From contig NZ_LR732469.1 in the NCBI RefSeq assembly GCF_902506425.1, positions 1,969,285 to 2,033,284 of the forward strand: a stretch of DNA of 64,000 bases. The letters run 5' to 3'. This document shows positions 1 to 8,714 of the stretch, piece by piece. This stretch comes from Novosphingobium sp. 9U (GTDB taxonomy: Bacteria; Pseudomonadota; Alphaproteobacteria; Sphingomonadales; Sphingomonadaceae). A program made the translations under genes and the position numbers. Position 1 is the stretch's first letter. Each line of letters begins with the position of its first letter. The notes under the pieces are model-generated. The model had not been told where the DNA came from. It made no database searches and was given only the letters and a program-made list of their open reading frames with translations.

Positions 1-134
1 GGGTCGTCGCCGTAGACGATGACCTGGTTCACCCGCTCGTTGCCGCCGCTCGCAGCCGCATCGTCTTGGGCCATGGCCGGCGCGGCGAAAGCCAGGGCCG
101 CGAAGGCGGAAGCGATGGTCCAGGTACGCAGCAT
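1..134 (-). CDS. Secreted small protein, N-terminal part only
   Basis: Only the first 44 or so codons are in the window; the gene continues off the left edge. From the ATG at 134 the product opens with a classical signal peptide: a short basic start (MLRTW), an Ala/Phe-rich hydrophobic core and an APAMAQ cleavage site near residue 23. The mature part then reads DDAAASGGNERVNQVIVYGD. The VNQVIVYGDD stretch resembles the start of small periplasmic proteins of unknown function that I recall from sphingomonads; that is memory of the pattern, not a search. No function can be assigned. Confidence 0.6.
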   Translation of the reverse strand, partial: MLRTWTIASAFAALAFAAPAMAQDDAAASGGNERVNQVIVYGDD

Positions 135-242
135 AAGTCGAGCTCCAACAGGCGATCCAACGCGCGCCATTCCCGTCGATATAGGGGGTGCGCAGATTGA
201 ATGATAGCTGAAGGCGCCCGGTTTGGTTCCCGGCGCGAGCGC

Positions 243-767
243 TCAGATCCGCTCGGAGAGACGGATCGCCAGCCTGCACCCCAGCCGGATCGCGCCGGAG
301 AGCAGCGGATAGGCCGGCGCCTGCTCCGCCCCGCCGGCGATCGCGGCATGATGATGCTCACGCTCGTCGTCGCGGAACTTGGCGATGCGCGCGGCGAGCT
401 CCGGGTCCTCGTCGCCCAACTCGTCAAGCTGCTGGCCGTAGTGCCGCTCGATCTCGGTCTCGATCGCGGCAGTGCAGGCCATCGCTGCCTCGGGCCCCAG
501 CAGCGCCGTCGCCGCACCGAGCGCGAAGCCGGCTGCCGACCACACCGGCTGCAGCAGCGTCGGGCGCACGGCGCGCTCCGCGATCATGGCATCGAACACC
601 TGGCGGTGCTCGGCTTCCGCGGCCGCCATGCCGGCGATCTCGGCCGCGCCGGGTGCGCGATTACCCATCACCGCGAGCTGCCCGGCGTAGATGCGCGTCG
701 CGCCGTACTCGCCCGCCTGGTCGACGCGCAGCATGCGTTCAGATCTGATCTTGGCCGATGTGGTCAT
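243..767 (-). CDS. coq7: Demethoxyubiquinone hydroxylase, Coq7 family
   Basis: A 174-residue protein of the Coq7/CAT5 di-iron family, which hydroxylates demethoxyubiquinone in the penultimate stage of ubiquinone synthesis at the inner membrane. The carboxylate-bridged di-iron ligands can be picked out: E20 in DQAGEYGA, the E51-x-x-H54 pair in EAEHRQ, E103 or E105 in IETEIERHY, and E135-x-x-H138 in EREHHH. The size matches short bacterial Coq7 rather than UbiF, which is a flavoprotein. Its ATG overlaps the dsbB stop in an ATGA, so the two are translationally coupled and probably cotranscribed. Nothing looks damaged. Confidence 0.9.
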   Translation of the reverse strand: MTTSAKIRSERMLRVDQAGEYGATRIYAGQLAVMGNRAPGAAEIAGMAAAEAEHRQVFDAMIAERAVRPTLLQPVWSAAGFALGAATALLGPEAAMACTAAIETEIERHYGQQLDELGDEDPELAARIAKFRDDEREHHHAAIAGGAEQAPAYPLLSGAIRLGCRLAIRLSERI

Positions 768-1255
768 GCAGCCTTCCTTCCGCGCGTGAGCAGGAACGCG
801 ATGGCCAATGCCGCCGCAGTCGAGAACAGGAAGTTCCAGCCGGCGAGCGAGATCCCGAACAACGACCAGGGCGCTACATCACAGCGGATCACCGGCGCGG
901 CCAGGATCGCCGCGAGCGGATCGCCACCCTTGGCAAAGGTGTTGGCGGTGCAGGCAGTGACACCTTGCCACCAACCATATTCGACGCCGGCGTGGAAGCC
1001 GCCGATCAGGCCACCGACCGCGATCGCCAATCCGGCCAGCGCCACCATCGCCCGTGCCGGCAGCACGAAGGCCAGCAGCGCCAAGCCCAGTGCCGCGAAG
1101 TGGGCGTAGCGCTGCCACCAGCACATCTCGCAAGGCGGCAGGCCGAAGCCGTACTGGCTGATGTACGCGCCTGCGAGCAGGGCCGCCGGTGTCAGCAGCG
1201 CGAGCCACCGTGCGGCGCGCAAGGGTTCGTCAGGTCCGATCCTAGTCACAGTCAC
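764..1255 (-). CDS. dsbB: Disulfide bond formation protein B (DsbB family)
   Basis: A 163-residue inner-membrane protein with four hydrophobic helices that passes electrons from DsbA to quinone. The first catalytic pair is C42-E-M-C45 in LPPCEMCWWQRY, just before helix 2; the second periplasmic pair is C102 in TACTAN and C125 in VIRCDV. Both pairs are intact. The start is GTG at 1255, with a second in-frame GTG two codons later; no strong ribosome binding site separates them. The 3' end overlaps coq7 by four bases. Pairing a quinone-reducing enzyme with a quinone-synthesis gene makes metabolic sense but is inference from position. Confidence 0.88.
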   Translation of the reverse strand: MTVTRIGPDEPLRAARWLALLTPAALLAGAYISQYGFGLPPCEMCWWQRYAHFAALGLALLAFVLPARAMVALAGLAIAVGGLIGGFHAGVEYGWWQGVTACTANTFAKGGDPLAAILAAPVIRCDVAPWSLFGISLAGWNFLFSTAAALAIAFLLTRGRKAA

Positions 1256-1291
1256 AATCCACGGGGCCGGCTATCGATCAAGAAATGAGGC

Positions 1292-2641
1292 TCACTTGCG
1301 CGCAGCAAGCGCCGGCCGCCCCGCCGTACGGTCGAGCGTCTGCACCGCATAGTGCAGCTGGAAGTCCTTGATGCCCTGCTTCTTCAGCTCCTCAGGAGTG
1401 GCGGTGAAGCGCGGGTCGTCCTTCTTGTCGGTCTCCAGCTCCTTGTCGTCGAGCGAGGCCTCGTTGATCAGGTGACCGCGCAAGTCGCTCTCGCGCACCG
1501 CGCGCTCGGCGCGGGCCTTGGCATCCGGGTCGGAGAGCTGCGGCACGCGGATGTCGGGGTCGATGCCGCCTTCCTGCACCGAGTGGCCCGACGGCGTAAA
1601 GTAGCGCGCGGTCGTCAGCTTGACCGCGCTGGTCTTGTCGAGCCCGATCAGCGACTGCACGCTGCCCTTGCCGAAGCTGCGCTCGCCCATGATCACGGCA
1701 CGGTGCTGGTCCTGCAGCGCGCCCGCGACGATCTCGGACGCCGAGGCACTGCCGGCATCAATCAGCACGATCATCGGCATGCCCTTGATCGCGTCGCCCT
1801 TGAACATCGATTCGGCACGGTAGAACTGGTTCTCGCTAGCGACGCGGCCGCGCTGCGAGACGATGTCGCCCTTGTCGAGGAACAGGTCCGACAGCGCCAC
1901 CGCTTCGTCGAGCGAGCCGCCCGGATTGGAGCGCAAGTCGAGCACCAGCCCGGCCAGCTTGCCTTGCGGCGTCTTGGCGACTTGCGCCTTCAGCGAGTTG
2001 ATCGCGATGTTCACGTCCTTGCCGACGTCGCGCGAGAACTCGTTGACCGAGATCACGCCGACATCGCCGCGAAGCTCGGAGGTGACCGGCTCCAGCTCGA
2101 TCACGCCGCGCGTGACGGTGACGTCGAACGGCTCGTCGCGGCCGGTGCGGAAGATCGTCAGCCGGATCGAGGTGCCCGCCGCGCCACGCATCTTGGCGAC
2201 CGCTTCGTCGAGGTCGCGCTCAAAGTAGAGCGTGCCGTCCAGGTGGGTGATGAAGTCGCCCGCCTTGATCCCCGCCTTCTCCGCCGGCGAGCCCTTAAAC
2301 GGCGAAACCACCTTCACCGCGCCGTCCTCCTCAACCACCGAGAGGCCAAGGCCGGTGTAGTTGCCGTCGATCATGGTCTCGATCCGCTGCAGCGAGGGAC
2401 CATCGAGGTACGTCGAGTGGGGGTCGAGACTGGCGAGCATGCCGTCGATCGCGCCCTTCAGCAGCTTGTCGTCGCTGACCTGGTCGACATAGTTTTCCTT
2501 CACCAGCTGGTAGATCGCCAGCAGCTTGCCGAACTGCGGCCCGCTGCGCGCGTCGACCGCGGCAAGGCCGGCCGTGGCCGTGGGCAGCAGCGCAACAGCG
2601 CTCACCAGCATGGAGGCGCGAAGGAGGGGGGCGAATTTCAT
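1292..2641 (-). CDS. ctpA: S41 carboxy-terminal processing protease (CtpA type)
   Basis: A 449-residue exported serine protease. From the ATG at 2641 there is a signal peptide (MKFAPLLRAS, hydrophobic core, ending near residue 28), then an N-terminal helical region, a PDZ domain around residues 90-170 (GLGLSVVEEDG, SPAEKAGIKAGD) and the S41 core. The Ser/Lys dyad is visible as GSASASEI near residue 300 and FGKGS with Lys about 325. Longer in-frame starts at 2659 and 2701 would put extra residues in front of the signal peptide, so 2641 is preferred. It lies just downstream of the EnvC-like gene, a common alphaproteobacterial order that links both to control of peptidoglycan hydrolases. Confidence 0.9.
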   Translation of the reverse strand: MKFAPLLRASMLVSAVALLPTATAGLAAVDARSGPQFGKLLAIYQLVKENYVDQVSDDKLLKGAIDGMLASLDPHSTYLDGPSLQRIETMIDGNYTGLGLSVVEEDGAVKVVSPFKGSPAEKAGIKAGDFITHLDGTLYFERDLDEAVAKMRGAAGTSIRLTIFRTGRDEPFDVTVTRGVIELEPVTSELRGDVGVISVNEFSRDVGKDVNIAINSLKAQVAKTPQGKLAGLVLDLRSNPGGSLDEAVALSDLFLDKGDIVSQRGRVASENQFYRAESMFKGDAIKGMPMIVLIDAGSASASEIVAGALQDQHRAVIMGERSFGKGSVQSLIGLDKTSAVKLTTARYFTPSGHSVQEGGIDPDIRVPQLSDPDAKARAERAVRESDLRGHLINEASLDDKELETDKKDDPRFTATPEELKKQGIKDFQLHYAVQTLDRTAGRPALAARK

Positions 2642-2812
2642 CGGGCTGAGTGAGCCTCTCATCTGTGCGGAGCCGGCCGTGACGTCCGCGTATACCGTCA
2701 CATTCTAGTGATGGTGGAGGTGCTTGGCCAGTGGCTTGAGGTTCACGCGGGTGAGAAGCGGTGCTGAGGTTTGGGCTTACGGCTAGCGGAGCGCGGACCG
2801 GCCTTTGCCTTG

Positions 2813-4282
2813 CTACAGCGAACGCAAGTATTGCAGCGGATTGACCGGTTCGCCATTGCGGCGCAGTTCGACGCCGATGCGCGGTGCGCCCGGCCCCGTC
2901 GTGCCGAGCGGCGAACCCGCGACCACTTGGTCGCCAACGCCGACGTCGAGCCGCGCCAGGCCGGTGACGAGCGTGACCCAGCCGCCATCGTGCTCGACGA
3001 TCACGATCTCGCCATAGCCACGATAGCGCCCGGCGTAGGCGATGCGGCCGGGAGCGGGCGCCACAGCCTGCGCGTTGGGCCGCGTGGCGAGCACCACGCC
3101 GCGCGAGCGGGCCTGGCCTACGCCGCCCGGCCCCTCCTCGCCAAAGCCGGTGACGAGGCGGCCGGTCAGCGGCAGGATCCAGGTCGGCAGACCTTGCGGG
3201 GGCGCGGTGAAGCTGCCGGCCTCGACGACGCGCGAGTCCTCGGGCCGCGGTGGACGCATGATCGGCCCCGGCAGGCCGGCGAGCGCGGCGCGCAGTTCTC
3301 CCTCGCGGCCGATCTCGCCGATGAGATCGCCCAGGTCGCGAGCCCGCTCGGCCAGCATCAGCGCGCGTTCCGATTCGCGACTGGCGATGCCGACCGCCGC
3401 CCGGCTGGCGAGGCGCTGGCGGGCCTCCATGGCGGCAAGCTGCTGTCGTTTGGCGCTCAGCTGGTTTTCGCTGGCGCGCAGTTGGTCGGAAGCGGCGCGC
3501 GCGACTTGCTCCAGTTGGCGCGCACGCGCGATCTCAGTGCGCAGGGCCGCTGTCCGGCGCTCGACCTCGGGCAGCATCGTCTGGAGCAGCGCACGCATGG
3601 TCACCAGCTCACGCAGCGAGCCGGGGCGCAGCAGCGCGAGCACCGGCGGGCGCCGCGACAACCGCTGGAGCGCAGCGGTGAGCCGGACCAACGGCGCTTG
3701 CCGCTCGGCCATGCGGGCCCGCAAGCGCTCGCTGGCGGCGGCGATCAGCTTCACTCGCGCTTCCTGCACGGCGATCTGCGCTTCGGTTTCCTGCACGCGT
3801 GCGGCGAGCGCTGCCGCCTCGCGCGCTGTGCGGTCGGCTTGCTGGGTAACGGCGCGGGCTTGCGCCTCCAGCGTCTCGGCGCGGCGACGTGCGGTGGCAC
3901 CTTGTGCCTGCGCGGTGGCGAGTTCGCGCCGGGTCTGCGCGGCATCGGCCGTGGATGGCGGTGCTGACTGCTGGGCCGCTGCGTGGAAACCTGCGACTGC
4001 GGCCGCGATCAACGCAATTGCGACCAAGATCGCTCCGCCATGACGTGGCCGCCAGGCGTTCCTGCTCCCACCCTCGTCACCCTGAACTTGTTTCAGGGTC
4101 CATCGTTGTGTCTCGCCTGGAGGCTGGAAGGGCAAACCGTCCGAGCCGCTTGCGCCTTCTACGGGCGGAGCGTGCGGCGCGATGGACCCTGAAACAAGTT
4201 CAGGGTGACGGATCGGGGGTGGGGAGAGCTCGGTCAGCCGCAAGGGTGATCCCCCGGCGCTCTCCGAAACCGCAGAACCCAT
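2813..4282 (-). CDS. EnvC-like murein hydrolase activator with degenerate LytM domain
   Basis: The region encodes a signal-anchor, a long Ala/Arg/Glu/Gln-rich coiled coil (about residues 100-350 of the longest reading) and a C-terminal LytM/M23 fold. The zinc ligands of active M23 enzymes are absent: the HxxxD position reads RSRGVVL and the HLHFE position reads RIGVELR, as in EnvC-type proteins that activate amidases rather than cut peptidoglycan. The longest frame starts three bases after the rlmH stop, but its first 85 codons run through an inverted repeat (4075-4210). A TTG at 4027, preceded by GGAG five bases upstream and followed directly by a hydrophobic export segment, is the better biological start. 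The 489-codon form is given because the frame is open throughout. Confidence 0.82.
   Translation of the reverse strand: MGSAVSESAGGSPLRLTELSPPPIRHPELVSGSIAPHAPPVEGASGSDGLPFQPPGETQRWTLKQVQGDEGGSRNAWRPRHGGAILVAIALIAAAVAGFHAAAQQSAPPSTADAAQTRRELATAQAQGATARRRAETLEAQARAVTQQADRTAREAAALAARVQETEAQIAVQEARVKLIAAASERLRARMAERQAPLVRLTAALQRLSRRPPVLALLRPGSLRELVTMRALLQTMLPEVERRTAALRTEIARARQLEQVARAASDQLRASENQLSAKRQQLAAMEARQRLASRAAVGIASRESERALMLAERARDLGDLIGEIGREGELRAALAGLPGPIMRPPRPEDSRVVEAGSFTAPPQGLPTWILPLTGRLVTGFGEEGPGGVGQARSRGVVLATRPNAQAVAPAPGRIAYAGRYRGYGEIVIVEHDGGWVTLVTGLARLDVGVGDQVVAGSPLGTTGPGAPRIGVELRRNGEPVNPLQYLRSL
4075..4210. repeat. Long perfect inverted repeat (family A)
   Basis: Two perfect 31-base arms, 4075-4105 and 4180-4210, flank a 74-base centre. 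Each arm itself contains the palindromic core CCCTGAAC-TTG-TTTCAGGG. The element lies inside the open 5' extension of the EnvC-like gene and is translated in frame there as HPELVSGS and TLKQVQGD, peptides that recur in over-extended protein predictions from sphingomonad genomes. It behaves like a REP/REPIN-type element. The recurrence in other genomes is recalled knowledge; the arms are seen directly. Confidence 0.9.
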
Positions 4283-4285
4283 CGC

Positions 4286-4711
4286 TCACCCGGCCCTATG
4301 ATAGGGGTGACCGGCGAGAATACTCGTCGCCCGCCACAGCTGTTCGGCCAGCATCGCCCGAACCATCAGGTGCGGCCAGGTCATGGCGCCGAAGCCGAGC
4401 AGCAGATCCGCCTTCTCGCGCGCCGCATCGCCGTGCCCGTCGGCAGCGCCGATCAGGAACCGCGTCTCGCGCACGCCCTCGTCGCGCCAGCGACCGAGCA
4501 GGTCCGCGAACGCCTCGGAGGATATCGGCTTGGCGCGCTCGTCCAGTAGCACGTCGCGCGAGGGCGTCTGCGCCAGCGGCGGGACACGACCGCCCAGATC
4601 GGGCAATTCGGTATGGCGGAAAGGCCAGGTCAGCCGCTTGGCATAGCGGTCGACCAGCTCGGCCTCGGGCGAGCGGGCGATCTTCCCCCTGGCGATCACG
4701 TGCAGCAGCAT
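4286..4711 (-). CDS. rlmH: 23S rRNA pseudouridine-1915 N3-methyltransferase
   Basis: A 141-residue SPOUT-class methyltransferase that methylates pseudouridine 1915 in helix 69 of 23S rRNA on assembled 70S ribosomes, using S-adenosylmethionine. The knot-forming motifs are present: FLIGAADGHG at 86-94, TWPHLMVRAMLAEQLWRA from 111, and the C-terminal HPYHR that ends almost every RlmH. Length is slightly short of the E. coli protein (155) but usual for sphingomonads. It sits between rsfS and the EnvC-like gene, the normal alphaproteobacterial neighbourhood nadD-rsfS-rlmH. Confidence 0.95.
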   Translation of the reverse strand: MLLHVIARGKIARSPEAELVDRYAKRLTWPFRHTELPDLGGRVPPLAQTPSRDVLLDERAKPISSEAFADLLGRWRDEGVRETRFLIGAADGHGDAAREKADLLLGFGAMTWPHLMVRAMLAEQLWRATSILAGHPYHRAG

Positions 4712-4754
4712 CGCGCCCTCGTAGCGCTACGATGCACGCGCGGCGAGGCGCAAT

Positions 4755-4782
4755 ATCCTCTCCTCAGCACGGAGGAGAGGAT
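4755..4782. terminator. Hairpin behind rsfS (family E)
   Basis: Perfect 11-base arms ATCCTCTCCTC and GAGGAGAGGAT around a 6-base loop, seven bases past the rsfS stop and before rlmH. No T tract follows. It belongs to the CCTCTCC/GGAGAGG hairpin family found behind many genes in this window. It may attenuate transcription between rsfS and rlmH or protect the rsfS mRNA end. Confidence 0.55.
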
Positions 4783-4788
4783 GATGTC

Positions 4789-5202
4789 TTATGCCGCGCC
4801 GGCGCTGCCCTCGCCAAAGCCCCACATGCGCTCCAGGTTGTAGAAGCTGCGCACTTCGGGGCGGAACACGTGCACGACCACGCCGCCGGCATCGACCAGC
4901 ACCCAGTCGGCCGCGGGGAGGCCTTCGATGCGGGAGTTGCCGTGGCCACCGTGCTTCAGGCGCTCGGCCAGCTTCTGGGCGATCGCGGTGACCTGGCGGC
5001 TCGAGCGGCCGGACGCGATCACCATGTGATCGGCGATGCTCGACTTGCCCTCGAGGTCAATGGTGACCACGTCCTGGGCCTGGTCTTCGTCGAGCGAGTG
5101 CAGGACGAGCGCCAGAAGCGGGTCGTCCGATCCGGCGACCGCAGGGGCCTGTCCGGGGTTCGCGGTGCCGGTGCGAACCGGCTCTAGATGTGCCTGGGGC
5201 AT
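4789..5202 (-). CDS. rsfS: Ribosomal silencing factor RsfS
   Basis: A 137-residue RsfS/Iojap protein, which binds uL14 on the 50S subunit and blocks subunit joining when nutrients are short. The conserved core starts about residue 27 (DDPLLALVLHSLDEDQAQDV) and includes SSIADHMVIASG, SRQVTAIA, ADWVLVDAGGVVVHVF and the terminal FYNLERMWG signature. The first 25 residues are a loosely conserved, probably disordered extension. The start is ATG at 5202. It follows nadD by 132 bases, the standard order. Confidence 0.94.
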   Translation of the reverse strand: MPQAHLEPVRTGTANPGQAPAVAGSDDPLLALVLHSLDEDQAQDVVTIDLEGKSSIADHMVIASGRSSRQVTAIAQKLAERLKHGGHGNSRIEGLPAADWVLVDAGGVVVHVFRPEVRSFYNLERMWGFGEGSAGAA

Positions 5203-5334
5203 CTTAAGGTTAGTCAGCTCCTCTCTGCTGATTTACGCGCCCGCGAGCACGGTGCGCGCGGACGATTCGGTAGGCGTAAGCGGTTGTCATGGCAGTGAAA
5301 TGGTGGCTGCGTCGGTGAAGAGCAACCGGCCCGC

Positions 5335-5982
5335 TCAAGCGGCATCTCCGGGGATGATGTGGTGCGTGACCTGATCGCGCAGGCTCCGTGTCGAGAGCCT
5401 GTCGGCCCAGTCCGGGTCGGCGCGGCGTATCGCCGTGGCCGAACGCGAGTCGGGATCGAAACGCAAGGTCAACAGCGCCGGGGCGCTCCACGCTTCCCGG
5501 AACTTCAAGCAGGCGGGCGGCTTCCGGTACCGTCCCAACCAGGCCATCGCGGGGCTCGCGAGGGCAGCGTCATCATAGCCCGGACGCGCCACAACCGCAA
5601 TCGGCATCAGCCGCGCGATGCTCCGCCAGTCGCGCCAGCGGTGGAACTGGGCGAGATTGTCGGCACCCATGACCCATACGAATCGCCTGCGGGGATAGCG
5701 GCGGACGAGCTTGCGCAAGGTGTCGGCGGTATAGCGCGTGTGCAGTTCGCGCTCGATCGCACTGACCCGGATCGGCGCGCGCCGGGATTGCTGTCGGGCG
5801 GACGCCACACGTGCGGAGAGCGGCGCCATGCCGGCGCGGGCTTTGAGCGGATTGCCCGGCGAGACCAGCCACCACACTTCAGCCAGGCCGAGCGCGCGCA
5901 GGATCTCCATCGAGATCTTGCGATGCGCGCCATGCGCCGGGTTGAAGCTGCCGCCGAGCAGGCCGGTGGGGGTGCCGGTCAC
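5335..5982 (-). CDS. nadD: Nicotinate-nucleotide adenylyltransferase
   Basis: A 215-residue nucleotidyltransferase that adenylates nicotinate mononucleotide to deamido-NAD, a step common to de novo and salvage NAD synthesis. Motifs: GGSFNPAHGAH at 10-20, the GxFDPxHxGH ATP-binding signature with Asn for Asp as in many NadD proteins; VMGADNLAQFHRW; and RSATAIR near the C-terminus, the ISSTxIR counterpart. The start is GTG at 5982 with GGAGG ten bases upstream. The gene lies 40 bases after proA and before rsfS on the same strand. Confidence 0.93.
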   Translation of the reverse strand: MTGTPTGLLGGSFNPAHGAHRKISMEILRALGLAEVWWLVSPGNPLKARAGMAPLSARVASARQQSRRAPIRVSAIERELHTRYTADTLRKLVRRYPRRRFVWVMGADNLAQFHRWRDWRSIARLMPIAVVARPGYDDAALASPAMAWLGRYRKPPACLKFREAWSAPALLTLRFDPDSRSATAIRRADPDWADRLSTRSLRDQVTHHIIPGDAA

Positions 5983-6022
5983 CCTTTCCGAACCTCCCCG
6001 CGCAGGGGGAGAACTACGCGGA

Positions 6023-7297
6023 TCAGGGTCGCACCTGTCCGGTGCCGCGCACCTGCCACTTGTATGTGGTGAGGCCCTCCAGAGCGACCGGGCCGCGGGC
6101 GTGGAGGCGGCCGGTGGCGATGCCGATCTCGGCGCCCAAGCCGAATTCGCCGCCGTCGGCGAACTGGCTGGACGCGTTGACCATCACGATCGCGCTGTCG
6201 ACTTCGGCCAGGAACCGCTCGGCGGACGCATCGTCGCTGGTGACGATCGCGTCGGTGTGGTGCGAGGAGTGGCGGGCGATGTGCTCGATTGCGGCGTCGA
6301 GCCCGTCGACGACGGCCACCGCCAGGACGGCGTCGAGGTACTCGGTATCCCAGTCTTCCTCGGTAGCGGTGACGATGCGCGGGTCGAGCGCCTGCGCGCG
6401 CGCATCGCCGCGCAGCTCGCACCCGGCGTCGAGCAGATCGCCGGCCAGCGCTACCGCGTCGGGGAACTGCGCATCGACCAGCAGCGTCTCCATCGCCCCG
6501 CAAATGCCGGTGCGCCGCATCTTGGCGTTGAGTGCCAAGGCGCGCGCCATCGCCGGATCGGCTGAAGGGTGCACATAGGTGTGGCAGATGCCGTCGAGGT
6601 GCGCGAGCACCGGCACGCGCGCATCGGCCTGGACGCGCGCCACCAGGCTCTTGCCGCCACGCGGTACGATCATGTCGATCAGGCCGGCGGCAGTCAGCAT
6701 CGCGCCGACCAGCGCGCGGTCCTGCGTCGGCGCCAGCTGCACCGCGTCGGCGGGCACGCCCGCGCTCTCCAGCCCGCGGGCAAAGGCGGCATGGATGGCG
6801 CGATTGGAATGCAGCGCCTCGCTGCCGCCACGCAGCAGCACCGCATTGCCCGAGCGCAGGCACAGCGCGGCGGCGTCCGCCGTGACGTTGGGCCGGCTCT
6901 CGTAGATGATGCCGATCAGCCCGATCGGAATGCGCACGCGCGATAGCTTGAGGCCGTTGGGCCGTTCGCTGCGGTCGATCACTTCGCCGACCGGATCGGG
7001 TAACGCGGCGACTTGCTCCACCGCATCGGCGATCCCCGCCAGCCGCTTGGGATCGAGCCGCAGCCGGTCGAGCAGCGCGGCCGTCAGCCCCTTGGCCGCG
7101 CCTGCCGCCACATCGCGGGCGTTGGCCTCCAGGATCGACGCCTCGTCCTCGCGCAGTGCCACCGCGACCGCGCGCAGCGCCTCGGCCTTGCGCGCGTCCG
7201 GCAGCAGCGCCAGCGTGCGCTGGGCTTCGCGACCGGCCCGAGCGAGACGTGCGATCACGACCTCGGGCGACTCCACAACGGGGCTCTCCATGTTCAT
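6023..7297 (-). CDS. proA: Gamma-glutamyl phosphate reductase
   Basis: A 424-residue aldehyde-dehydrogenase-fold enzyme that reduces gamma-glutamyl phosphate to glutamate semialdehyde with NADPH, the second step of proline synthesis. Visible signatures are the N-terminal ARAGREAQRTLA, the catalytic Cys in GICGAMETLL, PRGGKSLV, the HTDAIVT stretch and EFGLGAEIGIAT near the C-terminus. The length is normal. ATG at 7297 is followed by a second ATG two codons on. The kinase gene proB, often adjacent, is not here. The gene opens the minus-strand run proA-nadD-rsfS-rlmH. Confidence 0.95.
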   Translation of the reverse strand: MNMESPVVESPEVVIARLARAGREAQRTLALLPDARKAEALRAVAVALREDEASILEANARDVAAGAAKGLTAALLDRLRLDPKRLAGIADAVEQVAALPDPVGEVIDRSERPNGLKLSRVRIPIGLIGIIYESRPNVTADAAALCLRSGNAVLLRGGSEALHSNRAIHAAFARGLESAGVPADAVQLAPTQDRALVGAMLTAAGLIDMIVPRGGKSLVARVQADARVPVLAHLDGICHTYVHPSADPAMARALALNAKMRRTGICGAMETLLVDAQFPDAVALAGDLLDAGCELRGDARAQALDPRIVTATEEDWDTEYLDAVLAVAVVDGLDAAIEHIARHSSHHTDAIVTSDDASAERFLAEVDSAIVMVNASSQFADGGEFGLGAEIGIATGRLHARGPVALEGLTTYKWQVRGTGQVRP

Positions 7298-7517
7298 GGC
7301 CGCCGAGTATCACCGCAGGCGCTGCCTGTCACCGCGCGACGCGCGACGAACAGGATCATAGCAGCGGCGATTCGCAAGCAGGTAGCCGAACCGTTCCCGC
7401 GGCAAACTCCGCTCGTCCCAGCAGAGTCCCGCCTCAACCCTATTTCGCACATGCACAAGGCAGGTGGATTCGCCTTTGTGACAGTGCGTGGCTAGGGGCG
7501 GCGCCCAATAGGCAGCT

Positions 7518-8657
7518 TTGCACAAGCGGGGTCGAGTTTTGAAAATGCCAGCCGCCGACGCGGTCCAATCGCGTCTGCGGACCCTCTTCCCTGACCGTGA
7601 GTTCTTCATGCGGTCGCAGGGGCAGGTCCGATTCATCAAGGTTTCGACCAAGGTCCAGACGCTCGCCGCGCTGGGCGGGGTCGTGGCCCTGGCCGCATGG
7701 CTGGCGATCATGGCCAGCCTGACGCTGTCGCAATGGTCGGCATCGCGCGAACGAGGCGAATTGCTGGCGCGTGAGGCACGTGTCGCCAGCGCGCAGAGCC
7801 GAGTCGAAGCCTATCGCCGCGACGTCCACGCGGTCGCTGCCGACCTCGCACGGCGGCAGGAGTTCATCCAGCGCATGGTCGAGGCGCATCTGGGCGACTT
7901 GCCTGTGGACACCGAGGATGCGGCTCCTGACACCGATGCAAAGTCGGCCGAGACCGTGCGCGAGATAAGCATGGCGCTGCCCGAAGCCGCTTCGCTCGCC
8001 CGTTTGGAAGCCGACCAGCTCGCTTTCGTCGATCGCCTGACCCGCTATGCCGACCGTCGCTCGAACCGCGCCGCCGATTCGATCCGCGCGCTCGGCCTCA
8101 ATCCCGGTTCGATGGTGGCCACGCACGCCGCCGAGGGTGGCCCGTTGCTGCGTCTCGCGACGGCGCGCGACGGCTCTCTCGATCCGCGCTTCAAGCGCCT
8201 GGGCATCAGCCTGGCGCGGATGGATGCGCTGGTCTCTGGCCTCGCCAGTGTGCCGCAGGTCCAGCCGGCGCACGTCGCCTATGTCTCGTCGAGCTACGGC
8301 TACCGTGCCGACCCGTTCAACGGCGGCGCTGCGTTCCATGCCGGGCTCGACTTTCCCGGACCCATGGGTTCGCCCATCTATGCCGCCGCGCGCGGCCGGG
8401 TGACGTTCGTCGGGCAAAAGCAGGGCTACGGCAACTGCATCGAGATCAGCCACGGCAACGGCCTGGTCACCCGCTACGCCCACTTGTCCGGCTTCGGCAC
8501 GCGTGTGGGCCAGATGGTGGAGCCGGGCACGCGGATCGCGGCGATGGGTAGCACCGGCCGCTCCACCGGTTCGCATCTGCACTTCGAAGTGCGGATCAAC
8601 GACCAGCCGGTGAACCCGCGAACATTTCTGGACGCTGCCCGCAAGGCGCAAGCTTAG
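7518..8657 (+). CDS. M23 family peptidoglycan endopeptidase, membrane anchored
   Basis: Up to 379 residues: a short basic cytoplasmic segment, one transmembrane helix (about residues 48-72), a coiled-coil region to about 135, a linker, and a complete M23/LytM domain from about 255. All zinc ligands are present: H274-x3-D278 in FHAGLDF, and H353-L-H355 in SHLHFEVR. It should therefore cut peptide cross-links, unlike the EnvC-like protein at 2.8 kb. In-frame starts at 7518, 7545 and 7608 are possible; 7518 keeps a basic leader like that of relatives. The bactofilin gene follows 57 bases later, and M23-bactofilin pairs act together in cell shape in several bacteria. Confidence 0.88.
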   Translation: MHKRGRVLKMPAADAVQSRLRTLFPDREFFMRSQGQVRFIKVSTKVQTLAALGGVVALAAWLAIMASLTLSQWSASRERGELLAREARVASAQSRVEAYRRDVHAVAADLARRQEFIQRMVEAHLGDLPVDTEDAAPDTDAKSAETVREISMALPEAASLARLEADQLAFVDRLTRYADRRSNRAADSIRALGLNPGSMVATHAAEGGPLLRLATARDGSLDPRFKRLGISLARMDALVSGLASVPQVQPAHVAYVSSSYGYRADPFNGGAAFHAGLDFPGPMGSPIYAAARGRVTFVGQKQGYGNCIEISHGNGLVTRYAHLSGFGTRVGQMVEPGTRIAAMGSTGRSTGSHLHFEVRINDQPVNPRTFLDAARKAQA

Positions 8658-8714
8658 ATTCAGCCCACACCTGTCAGGCGCCCGACCATGATAACACCGA
8701 GGACACCCACCACC

